Assembly: GCA_023974075.1 (NCBI GenBank)
Contig: CM043788.1
Coordinates: 27,785,554-27,849,553 of the forward strand
DNA from: Chaenocephalus aceratus
Lineage: Eukaryota > Chordata > Actinopteri > Perciformes > Channichthyidae
Direction of reading: 5' to 3'
DNA: 64,000 nt
The first letter of the stretch is position 1. Each line of letters starts with the position of its first letter. This document shows positions 1 through 9,192 of this stretch, piece after piece. A model generated the notes under the pieces. It had not been told where the DNA came from and searched no databases. It saw only the letters and a list, made by a program, of their open reading frames with translations. The translations under genes and the position numbers were made by a program.

Positions 1-21
1 CAGCCCCTCCTTCTCCCCTCC

Positions 22-1179
22 GTGAATGTGTTCCCGCCGCCTCGAGAGATGCCTCAACGTCATCCTCAAGTCCGCATAAAACACATGTCACATCTTTGTT
101 GTTTAAATAAACCATTTTCCGCTGACGCATCCAGGCTTCGGTCAAGGGCGCAGCTCAAGAAAATGAAAAGAAAAACAATAAACAGTCCGTTAACTATAAA
201 TCCCCTTCTGAGAGCAGCTACGGCCTCTCTCAAAAGGTGGATAATAAACGGGTCTGTGAAGGCACCACCGCCACGCGCATGCGCAGTGCTGGCCGGAGCC
301 GTAAGAGTGACATCCCAGCTGGCTCTAAGGAGCATACAGCAGGAGATACTCACGACGTCTGCCTGGGCTTCTCGAAACAGTTATAATTTATCTGTTTTCA
401 CAAACCCAGAGAGAGTCAACCCATATTCTGGAGAGAGAGGTTCTCTCTCTCCTAGAAAGAAGGGTTTTATCTATAAAGCCCACCGAGCGGAGTCAGATTA
501 CGGAGGAAAATGTCCTCGTAAAGCACCCGCTCAACATGGGCCTCATAATAAAACTAAACCCCGAACGCCACGACGTACGGAGAGTTTTGGTTATTATGAA
601 ATGCGTAGTGGCACTACACCCGACTTTTCCAGTGCGGGACGCGCCTACGGGTGCAGTCCTTTCACGGAAGGTGGTCACCACGGACGCAGGTCAGACGGGC
701 TGATAGGGGATTTACGAAGGTCGCCCGGTGAGAGGTCCCTAGAACAGAGACTTCCAGCGGGCACACGTAAACTACCCGGAGCTTTTAGCGGTGTTCCCCA
801 CCCAAAAACGCTTCCTGCATTCTCTCAGAGGACATCATGTCCTTGTGAGGACAGACAACACGATATCGTGTATGAACCGCCAGGGGTTGCGTTGTCTCCA
901 GTCACACACACTGGCACACAAACTGATCCCTTGGAGCGGCAGACGTCTCCTCTCTCTGAGAACGACACAGGTACCGGGAGTTATGCACCTAGGGACAGAA
1001 TTACTGTCAAAAGGTGCACCACTCTATGCAGACTGGACTCCTCATCCAAGGATCGGGAGTCCGCTGTGGGTGCGTTACGGCGGAGCCGCGTTAAGTCTGT
1101 GTGCAAGAGGAGAAAATGCTCAATGACAGCTGTTCTCTTTAATGCACCGTTAGGCAGGGACGCACTCGTACACGATTGA
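22..1179 (+). pseudogene. DIRS copy A: ORF2 N-terminal frame (RT-tail/RNase H region read out of frame)
   Basis: A 385-codon open frame matches the N-terminal half of the 926-codon ORF of copy C. It has no recognisable enzyme domain in this frame. The RNase H-like sequence of the same DNA lies in another frame (791-1126). The frame ends because copy A lacks 13 bp that copies B and C carry between two GCAC repeats, just after AATGCAC near 1147. That loss disconnects it from the recombinase frame that starts at 1176. It also carries one unit of the GC-rich repeat that occurs several times in copies B and C. I regard it as a by-product of RT deletion and not as a functional protein. Confidence 0.55.
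791..1126 (+). pseudogene. DIRS copy A: RNase H remnant
   Basis: This frame reads as the DIRS RNase H domain. It has a catalytic-Asp strand (VRTDNT), a NRQG motif, the segment SHTLAHKLIPWS and the strand QVPGVMHLGTELLSKGAPLYA. These resemble the RNase H of fish DIRS ORFs as I know the family. The domain is only about 110 residues long and the usual preceding RT palm motifs are absent, so it is a relic. The upstream continuation in this frame, which would carry the first RNase H strand (VVTTDA near 675), contains stop codons in all three copies of the window. Confidence 0.65.
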
Positions 1180-2474
1180 CCTCCGTGTCCTCTGTACACG
1201 TTCCCACCCCTGGCTCTGTTACCCTTAACTCTGGCCAGAGTGAAGGAGCAACGCCACACACTTACTCTGATGTTTCCACCCTAGCCCGCAATATACGGGC
1301 TGGCGGAGATATATCAGCTGTTGTGCGGGCAGCCATGGCAGCCCCCACCACGCAGGGACAGATTGTCTCAGGCGGGGGGGACGATCCTTCACCCACGCCC
1401 AGAGCGCGGGACACTATGGGCCTGACCCGTGAGTGGTACAATCTGAATACAGTGGGACTCCCTCAGAAGGTGATAAACACTATTCAGAGTGCGAGAGCTT
1501 CCTCCACCAGGTCTCTTTACGACTGTAAGTGGAGGGTGTTTGAGGAGTGGTGCCTTCAAGAAGGGCACATCTCTTTTCAATGTCCTGTCGGGGTGATTTT
1601 ATCATTCCTACAGGACTTGATCGATAAACACAGAGCTTTCTCCACGATCAAGGTGTACCTGGCAGCTATTGCTGCATGCCATGTGGGCTTTGAGGGTAAG
1701 ACGGCTAGCCAACATCCTTTGGTTTGCCGTTTTATGAAGGGAGCTCGCAGGCTCCTCCCTGTCTCCAGGTCGCTGGTGCCCTTATGGGACCTGGCAGTGG
1801 TTTTAAATGGGCTCAAAATGACCCCATTTGAACCCCTGGAAGGAGCTGACATGAAACATCTGTCACTCAAGACAGTGCTGTTACTGGCCCTGGCATCCGC
1901 TAAACGGGTCAGTGATATCCATGCACTGTCTGTACATCCCTCATGCACTCAGTTCGCCCCAGGGCAAACGAGAGTGTTGTTGAAACCCAACCCTGCCTTT
2001 ACACCAAAGGTGGTTGGTTCGTGTACCCCGATTGACATTGAGGCATTTCCTCCGCAGCTGGTTTCCTCCGGGGAGCAGCAGCAGGATCTGTTGTGTCCAG
2101 TCCGGGCTTTACACACATATATGGACAGATCAAAAGAGCTTCGTCTTAATGACCAACTCTTCGTGTCCTGGGCTAAACCTCACAAGGGTAAGCCTGTTAC
2201 TAAGCAACGACTATCCCACTGGATCGTGGAGGCGATTGCTTTGGCCTATACGAGTCAGAATCTGCAAGCACCTTCTGGTCTGCGGGCTCACTCGACTAGG
2301 GGCCTGGCTACATCATGGGCTTTGTTCAAGGGTGTTTCCATCCAAGACATCTGTGCAGCGGCAAGCTGATCTTCGCCGCTCACTTTTATCCGCTTTTACA
2401 GGCTAGACGTCTCCGCTCCAAGCGTGGCCCGAGCAGTGCTGGGCACCTTGTTGAGTCGGGACTCCACCTGTTAA
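1176..2474 (+). pseudogene. DIRS copy A: tyrosine recombinase, broken by a nonsense codon
   Basis: This is a lambda-integrase-like tyrosine recombinase, the enzyme that inserts the circular DIRS intermediate. The SAM-like N-terminal part begins around TREWYNLNTVGLPQKVINTI. The catalytic domain contains the first Arg (SAKRVSDIHA) and the H-x-x-R box (AHSTRGLATSW). Reading stops at 2367-2369, where copies B and C have a Trp codon (CAAASW). The rest, including the nucleophile segment RFYRLDV, lies in frame in 2370-2474. One substitution therefore removes the catalytic Tyr. The frame has lost its connection to the upstream frame through a 13-bp deletion, and the Met at 1176 is merely the first in frame. 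Role and residues are family knowledge; the stop is read directly. Confidence 0.85.
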
Positions 2475-2533
2475 ATTCTGGTTGATCGGTGATCTTCGAG
2501 ATAAGCTCATCTGGCAATACGGGAGCTACAATA

Positions 2534-2873
2534 TCCCATAGTGAGACATCGAACGGAGTGTTATGAATGAGAACTATAGGTTACTTACGTAACCCCATAC
2601 TCAGAGTAACATGAAGTGAGATGTCTCACCAGACGGCCCTCCTTGCTATGGTGAAGCGAGAAGAGGTGCTTATTTTGAATGACGCATGCGTCGTGGCGCA
2701 AGCTACTTATAGGGGGTGATTTCCCCTGACGTTGACGTCAAGATCACCAGCCAATCAGGATTGGCGTAATGAAATTGATGCTTCTGTTTGCTCCGCGATG
2801 AGGCGCATCCCATAGTGAGACATCTCACTTCATGTTACTCTGAACACTGGGGTTACGTAAGTAACCTATAGTT
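2534..2873. repeat. DIRS copy A internal complementary region and right terminal inverted repeat
   Basis: The segment at about 2537-2577 is the reverse complement of the outer left end seen at 46161-46201 and 20717-20757. The following part (2572-2873) begins with ACTATAGGTTACTTACGTAA and ends with its reverse complement, so the last 300 bases can fold on themselves. DIRS elements use such complementary regions to join their ends into a circle. Here both parts are intact. Confidence 0.75.
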
Positions 2874-3489
2874 TTCCCGCTGTTGTGATTATCTTATTGC
2901 CTTCATATGTTGCCCTTGTGTTTCTGCCTCCCCTGCCCAGCTGTGTCTTGATTACCCTTCTGTGTATTTATAGTTCTCGTCTTTCCCTGTCTCGTTGCCA
3001 GATTTGTGGTGGTTGCATTCTCCAGCCACCTTCCTTGTGTGTGTGTTTTCCCTTTCCCTGTCTGTGTGGGCGTGGTGCCTGTCACTCCTGGCTCCCGGCT
3101 CAAATCTCCACCAGCTGCAACAGTTGAGCACTCTCCTCTGCGACACACCTGATTCCCATCAGCCATTACGGATGGTATATCAGCGGAGGCTCCACAACTT
3201 GTCAGCGCCAGATCGTTGTTAGACCCCAGTGGTAAAACTCTTAGCCTTCTCAGCCTTCTTAAAGTATAGTGACTATTTTCGCTACACCTGAATATATTCT
3301 TACTTGTTCTTCTTGTGTTCCAGGATTACGCTTCAGTGGATTACGTTCTAGTGGATTAAAACTCCGGAGGATACTCTTCAATGGATTACGCTCCAGTGGA
3401 TACTCTCCAGCCGGATTATCTCCTCCAAATAAAACCTTTGTAACACACTGCCGTGTCCTGCGTTTGGGTTCTCTCAGATAACCGTAACA
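2874..3489 (+). repeat. 5' LTR (partial) of a Gypsy-type retrotransposon
   Basis: The stretch ending in CCGTAACA at 3489 is repeated at 7751-8004 with about six substitutions and one small indel over roughly 250 bp (about 3% divergence). It contains AATAAAACC near 3428, a plausible polyadenylation signal. The gag Met codon follows only 16 bases after the LTR end, leaving almost no leader. The 5' part (2874-3232) has no partner at the 3' end, because the 3' LTR is truncated. DIRS copy A abuts its left side, so the true LTR start is not visible. Confidence 0.7.
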
Positions 3490-3505
3490 GAACGATCTGG
3501 CCAGT

Positions 3506-4427
3506 ATGGACCCAGCGGACACCGGCTACCAGGCCAAAACTACGGACGAACTCTGCCAAGCCCTGGCCAGTCAAGGCGCTCTCGTGGGGCATCATGATAC
3601 AGTTCTCCGTGAGGCATTGGAGACTCTCCGGAACCTCTCCGTTAATGTGCAAAGAATCGGCACGCAGGTAGAACTGCTCACTTCACAGGCTTTTCCTCCG
3701 CAGCACGCTGCACAGCCGACAGCCCCTCCCCCCTATCCTGCCGCACTCCTCCATCAGCTACGAGAGGCTGTCATTCCCACACCTGAACGATACGCTGGAG
3801 ATTTTGGTAATTGTAGAGCCTTTTTGTTCCAGTGTACGTTAGTTTTTGAGCAGCAGCCTAGTACTTATCACACAGATGGGGCTAGGGTAGCATATGTAAT
3901 GAGCCTGTTGAGGGGGAGGGCTTTAGATTGGGCTACAGCTGTTAGGGAGAGCCAGCCACACATTTGCTGGTCATATGATACTTTCATTTCCGAAATGAAA
4001 AAGGTTTTTGATCACCCGGTACGGGGGAGGGATGCTGCTAGGCGCCTTCTTTCTCTCCGGCAGGGCTCCCGTAGTGTAGCCGAATTTTCAGTGGAGTTTA
4101 GAACAGTGGCTTCCGACTCACGCTGGAATAACGAGTCACTACAGGATGCTTTTCTTCAGGGGCTGAACGAAGCAATTAAAGACGAGCTAGCGGCTAGGGA
4201 TGATCCAGGTAGCTTGGATAATTTAATTGCCGCAGCCATTAAGATTGATAATCGCCTCAGAGAGAGACGTAGGGATAGGACTAGCCGTCACTCCAATCCC
4301 AGCGACTTCTCACTTGATCCCCAAATTGGAACCGCCACTACCCCTATTCCCCGATCTTTCCCGACTCCTTACTCAGCCTCATCCCATGGAGATGAGCCCA
4401 TGCAAGTGGGAAGGACCCGCCTCTCAC
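3506..4427 (+). pseudogene. Gypsy gag (truncated by a LINE-tail insertion)
   Basis: This is a structural gag of the Gypsy/Metaviridae type, which forms the particle around the element RNA. The N-terminal segment is a short helical region. The retrotransposon gag core lies at about residues 90-250 and shows FLFQCTLVF, SLLRGRALDWA, FDHPVRGRDAARRLLSLRQG and FLQGLNEAIKDELA. It continues to EPMQVGRTRLSP, which in related fish elements directly precedes the CCHC zinc knuckle. At that point the frame enters unrelated sequence (4425-4690), so the knuckle is missing and the frame stops at 4507. The start at 3506 is the first Met after the LTR and is followed by DPADTG, typical of this group. Confidence 0.85.
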
Positions 4428-4690
4428 CATCTCACCATTTACACACGGCATCTATTGCACGTCTGTCCGTCCTGGGAGAGGGATCCCTCCTCTGTTGCTC
4501 TCCCTGAGGTTTCTCCCATTTTTCCCTTTAAACTGGGTTTTCTTTGGAAGTTTTTCCTTGTACGATGTGAGGGTCTAAGGACAGAGGGTGTCGTATTGTC
4601 ATACTGATATTCTGTACACACTGTGAAGACCACTGAGACAAATGTAACATTTGTGATATTGGGCTATATAAATAAACATTGATTGATTGA
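4425..4690 (+). mobile_element. LINE-like 3' tail inserted in Gypsy gag
   Basis: A non-coding segment of about 265 bp interrupts gag. It contains GTCCTGGGAGAGGGATCCCT, GATGTGAGGGTCTAAGGACA and a terminal GATATTGGGCTATATAAATA followed by a short (ATTG)n run. I recognise this as the 3' tail that is very common in fish genomes and is usually assigned to a CR1/L2-type LINE. It is a 5'-truncated insertion in the sense orientation. No clear target-site duplication was found. The clade assignment is from memory and not tested. Confidence 0.55.
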
Positions 4691-4800
4691 TCTGAGCGTG
4701 CTAGAAGGATCCATGCTGGGGAATGTGTTTATTGCAGCCAAACCAGTCATCTCGTTTCCTCCTGTCCTAGTCTGCCAAAAGGTCAGGCTCGTCAGTAGCT

Positions 4801-5172
4801 GTGGGGATTCTGGCGAGCCCTTCCTCCTCTCTCAACCCCCGACCCAGAACACAGCTAGAAGCCATGCTTTGCTGCAACCAACAGTCCCTACCCCTGCTCG
4901 CCTTAGTGGACTCGGGGGCGGATGAGAATTTTTTGGACATTGACATTGCAGCTCAGGCAGGAATTTCCTGCGAAGTGTTAGATTCACCTCTTAGTGCTAA
5001 TGCTCTAAATGGAAAATTCCTGGCCCAAGTCACTCACCGTACCAAGCCAGTAAACCTCATTCTGTCTGGAAACCATCGTGAGTTTATTCAGTTTCACCTA
5101 ATTTCCTCACCTCAGGCCCCCATAGTGTTGGGCCATCCCTGGTTAAGAACTCACAACCCCCAGATTGATTAG
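4801..5172 (+). pseudogene. Gypsy pol, aspartic protease part (ends at a premature TAG)
   Basis: The reading frame covers the retropepsin domain. LLALVDSGADENFLD holds the catalytic D-S-G triad, and IVLGHPWLRTHNPQID is the conserved second half. The frame stops at a TAG at 5170-5172, where related elements have Trp followed by VTGKIISWS. The frame continues without further stops into the RT at 5323. The stop is therefore a single-base nonsense change inside one ancestral pol frame, not a gene boundary. The link from gag to protease was also lost through the LINE-tail insertion. Confidence 0.8.
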
Positions 5173-7246
5173 GTAACTGGCAAGATCATTAGTTGGAGTT
5201 ATTTTTGCTTATCCTCATGCCTGCAGTCTGCCCTACCGCCAGCAGAGGCCGCCTCTCCACCACTCAAGATCGAGCCGCCTGACCTGTCATCTGTTCCCAC
5301 TGAATATCATAACCTAGGAGAGGTGTTCAGTAAACAGCGAGCTCTTTCTCTCCCTCCTCATCGACCCTACGACTGTCCCATTGACCTCCTTCCCGGGGCC
5401 CCTCTGCCTTCCTCACGTCTGTTCAACCTATCTCGCCCTGAGAGAAAATCCATGGAAAATGACATCCATGACTCCCTGGCTGCTGGTGTCATTCGGCCAT
5501 CCTCCTCCCCGGTCGGTGCTGGGTTTTTCTTCGTCTCCAAGAAGGACCGCTCACTGCGGCCCTGCATTGATTACAGGGGTCTCAATGCCTTTACGGTAAA
5601 AAACAAATACCCACTACCCCTCATTAACTCCGCCTTTGAACCCCTCCAGGAAGCCACCATTTTTTCCAAACTGGACTTCCGCAATGCCTACCACCTCGTC
5701 AGAATCCGAGAAGGGGACGAGTGGAAGACGGCCTTTAACACACCACTCGGTCACTTCGAGTATCTGGTGATGCCTTTTGGACTGACGAATGCCCCTGCAG
5801 TCTTTCAGTCAATGGTGAACGATGTGCTCCGTGACCTCCTCAACCGGTCAGTCTTTGTCTACCTGGATGACATCCTCATATTCTCTCGTAACAAGGAGGA
5901 GCACATTATCCATGTCAGGCAGGTGCTGCAGAGACTCCTGGAGAACAGACTCTTTGTAAAGGCGGAGAAATGCGAATTCCATGTCAACACAGTCTCATTC
6001 CTGGGCTACATCGTTGAGGAAGGAAAGCTTAGGTCCGACCCTGAGAAGATCCAAGCGGTGGTGGGGTGGCCCAAACCAACCTCAGTCAAACTGCTTCAAC
6101 AGTTTCTTGGTTTCGCCAATTTCTATCGGCGCTTCATCAGGGACTACAGCAGAGTGGCGGGTCCTTTAACCAGACTCACTTCCCCCACAACTGGCTTTTC
6201 CTGGACCCCAGAGTGCGATGCAGCCTTTTCAGAGCTAAAGAGACTCTTCACCACTGCCCCTGTGCTCATCCACCCTGATTCCTCTCGCCAGTTCGTTGTG
6301 GAGGTCGATGCCTCCAACACCGGGGTAGGAGCAGTTATTTCCCAGCGCTCGGAACAAGACCAAAAATTGCATCCTTGTGCATTTTTCTCTCGCCGCCTCA
6401 CCCCAGCTGAGAAGTACTATGACGTGGGTAACAGAGAGCTGCTGGCTGTCAAACTTGCCCTAGAGGAGTGGAGGCACTGGCTGGAGGGAGCTGAACTCCC
6501 TTTTATTGTATGGACGGACCACAAGAACCTGGCGTACATCCAATCTGCCAAGCGCCTTAACTCCCGTCAGGCTAGATGGGCCCTGTATTTCGGCCGCTTC
6601 TCATTCACCCTCACCTACCGTCCAGGGTCACGGAACCTCAAGCCTAACGCCCTCTCTCGCCAGTTCGCTTCCGATGGACCAGCTGCCAGTCCAGACACTA
6701 TCCTGCCTGCCTCCTGCGTGGTGGGGGCTGTTACCTTGGAGATTGAGTCATTGGTCAGGGAGGCCCAGCGAGCGCAGCCTAGCCCAGGTAACTGCCCAGC
6801 TAATTGTCTTTTTGTGCCTACCCCTGTTCGCTCCAAGGTCCTGCAGTGGGCACACACCTCTCGTTTCTCATGTCATCCTGGTGTCCATCGCACACTGTTC
6901 ATTCTCAAACAACGCTTCTGGTGGCCTTCCATGGCTCAAGACACCAGGGCCTTTGTTGCTGCCTGTACAGTGTGTGCCCGCGCCAAGTCCTCCCACCAGC
7001 CTCCCGCTGGCCTGCTTCACCCACTGCCAGTACCTAGTCGCCCTTGGTCGCATGTGGCATTGGATTTTGTTACTGGACTTCCACTTTCACAAGGAAATAC
7101 CATCATCCTAACTATTGTGGACAGATTCTCAAAGATGGTACACTTTGTGGCTCTTTCCAAACTTCCCACTGCCCGAGAGACTGCAGATCTTCTGGTCAAC
7201 CATGTAGTTCGACTTCATGGGATCCCCACCGACATCGTCTCTGGGG
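5173..7246 (+). pseudogene. Gypsy pol: reverse transcriptase, RNase H, N-terminal integrase
   Basis: This frame has the usual Gypsy order. The RT is at about residues 40-230 of the 5323 frame, with [49 protein letters not shown] and the catalytic [10 protein letters not shown]. RNase H follows with [33 protein letters not shown] and [10 protein letters not shown]. The integrase zinc-binding region (H-x-x-H-C-x-x-C type, ending [12 protein letters not shown]) is next, then the first part of the catalytic core ([12 protein letters not shown] with the first Asp). At about 7243 it jumps to unrelated codons because a central piece of integrase is missing. All RT and RNase H catalytic residues that I can check are present, so the damage lies in protease and integrase. 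Confidence 0.9.
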
Positions 7247-7249
7247 TCG

Positions 7250-7576
7250 GCCCTTCGTTGTGTGGCTTTCAAGAACCCTTCGTCATGGGTCCCACATCTG
7301 CCATGGATCGAGTATGCCCACAACTCCCTGCCAAGTGCAGCCACAGGTATTTCACCTTTTCATTGTGCCATGGGTTTCCAACCACCTCTGTTTCCAGCCC
7401 AGGAAGAGGAAGATGCTGTTCCCTCCGTTCAGGCCCACCTTCGTCGCTGTCGTAAGGTGTGGAGGGACACCCGAGCAGCTCTGCTCCGCTCCGCTGCCCG
7501 CAACCGCCTCATCGCAGACCGCCACAGGACCCAGGCCCCCAACTACTTACCACTGACAATGATTGAGATACCTTAG
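7250..7576 (+). pseudogene. Gypsy integrase C-terminal fragment after an internal deletion
   Basis: In a different frame from the upstream pol, this segment reads [39 protein letters not shown] and [20 protein letters not shown], the end of the Gypsy integrase core and the beginning of its C-terminal region. Compared with the family, the part between the first catalytic Asp and this segment is missing, including the second Asp and the Glu of the DDE triad. The C-terminal domain after RTQAPNYLP is also gone, replaced by the AT-rich repeat at 7577-7750. The integrase is therefore inactive. Confidence 0.8.
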
Positions 7577-7750
7577 TTGATGCATTACTTAAGGTATTGT
7601 TTCTGCATTAAGTCATGCATGAGATACCATTAATACCTGTACATTACTGATAGTTCATGAAGTACTACATGAATTAATTCATGCTTTTTCATGCATTAAG
7701 TCATGCATGAATTCATGATGATTCATGTACCCTTGCCGTAAAGTGTTACC
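7577..7750. mobile_element. Short AT-rich MITE-like fragment
   Basis: A 170-bp AT-rich segment sits between truncated integrase and the truncated 3' LTR. It repeats CATGCATTAAGTCATGCATG twice and ends in CCGTAAAGTGTTACC. That is the reverse complement of the GGTAACACTTTACGG terminus found in many vertebrate MITEs. Only this one end is seen; the opposite terminus is not recognisable. Its arrival, or a deletion linked to it, removed the 3' end of pol and the first part of the 3' LTR. Confidence 0.4.
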
Positions 7751-8004
7751 AAACTCTTAGCCTTCTCAGCCTTCTTAAAGTATCGTGACTATTTTCGCTA
7801 CACCTGAATATATTCTTACCTGTTCTTCTTGTGCTCCAGGATTACGCTTCAATGGATTACGTTCCATGGATTAAAACTCCGGAGGATACTCTTCAATGGA
7901 TTACGCTCCAGTGGATACTCTCCAGCCGGATTATATCCTCCAAATAAAACCTTTGTAACACACTGCCGTGTCCTGCGTTTGGGTTCTCTCAGATAACCGT
8001 AACA
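7751..8004 (+). repeat. 3' LTR (5'-truncated) of the Gypsy element
   Basis: It matches 3236-3489 of the 5' LTR from AAACTCTTAGCCTTCTCAGC to CCGTAACA, with about six substitutions and one small indel. It includes the same AATAAAACC signal. The upstream part of the LTR is missing, and the MITE-like fragment adjoins it directly. The two LTR pieces confirm that 2874-8004 is one Gypsy insertion. Confidence 0.85.
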
Positions 8005-9192
8005 AGATTGTCTTGATCGTTTCCAAGCATTCCAGCATTATAGTCATTGTCATCGTCCATAGGTACAGTAATCTTTCATAGATAGCTAGATTAAGTAAAG
8101 TAAGATTAGTAAGTATTTTTGTATTAGTAATTTGTAGTTTTTGTTGATAGTTTAGGTAAGACAGTGTATTGAGTGTTTGTTGTGTTGTTTTATGTATTCA
8201 GTGTATTGCTACCTGTTTACATTAAAAACACTTTGCTAATTTGTCCGTGTCTGCATCGTGCATTTGATCGCACACCTTTGTCCAGCCTTAACACTATATT
8301 TGGTTTGTAATAATAATAATAATATATTTTATTTCTATAGCGCTTTTCTTGAACCCAAAGACGCTTTGTAATTTCCTTATACATCATGAAGACCACATAA
8401 AACCCAGACAAGAGATTTGTAAAGCCATGGCTATTTTTTGTTTCAGCTTCTGAAACCAGACCAGACTGGGCCATCAATGGCTTGGCTATTTATTTTGCCA
8501 ACATCTTTCAAATTCAAATTCAAAGGTTTCATTATCATGATATGCACAAAGCTATAGAACTGGCAATGAAATTATTCTGACCTGAGCTCCTCCAACAATG
8601 CAACATATATAATAAAAATACAAAAATACAAAATAAATAGTAGTGCAACAAGTCTATATACATGTTAATAGAATATCGGATATGTACAAGAACAGAATAT
8701 GAAATTAAATAATGTAAATTAAGACAAAATTAAATACGGATTATTGCGGTGATAACGCATAAAATATGTATATAAATTAGTATATTGCATATCTTGGCAC
8801 ACCTTTCAGGACGGTACTTACAGGAAGGTACTGTCTTCTCACCAATTTAAATGAATTGACATTAACAATCATTCCTTTTCATACCTGCAAATGCAACTAT
8901 ACTGCAACTTTGATTAAGATGAGACAGCCCTAATAATAATATTTATCATATTATAAAAACAAAGTATAAAAGCTGTGATGGTTATGTGATGGCAGATATC
9001 TTATTATGATAACTTTATAGTTATAAATCACTGGACGATTCATCATAATCTGTACTTTTGGTCAACATACAAATGTTGCTGTAAAATCAATTGTTAAAGA
9101 ATCACTATAGGTCAAGGTGCATGTAAATGCTGCAAAATGAAGCCAGCAGTTTCCTATGAAGTGGTTTTTGAGAGAGGGTGCAGGGACTCCAG
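8005..9192. other. AT-rich stretch with repeat fragments, no gene seen
   Basis: No convincing coding frame is present. At 8307-8375 an (AAT)n run is followed by TTTATTTCTATAGCGCTTTT and AACCCAAAGACGCTTTG, a dispersed fish repeat fragment. At 8506-8580 AAATTCAAATTCAAAGGTTT begins another dispersed repeat-like tail. Nothing else is identifiable. Confidence 0.5.

Larger units (their letters stand above)
1..2873 (+). mobile_element. DIRS-like tyrosine-recombinase retrotransposon, copy A (5' part outside window)
   Basis: This is the 3' portion of a DIRS-order element. It is collinear with 48402-51604 (copy C) and with the minus strand of 15295-18540 (copy B). From 5' to 3' it holds the RT-tail/RNase H remnant, a tyrosine recombinase frame and the DIRS-type terminal structure. 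An internal segment at about 2534-2577 (containing ATCGAACGGAGTGTTATGAA) is complementary to the outer left end of the other copies. The outer right end runs to about 2873 and finishes in AGTAACCTATAGTT. It is more decayed than copy C, with a 13-bp deletion near 1147 and a nonsense codon at 2367-2369. Its right end lies against Gypsy LTR sequence, which suggests that it inserted into that LTR. No target duplication is visible, as expected for this order. Confidence 0.85.
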
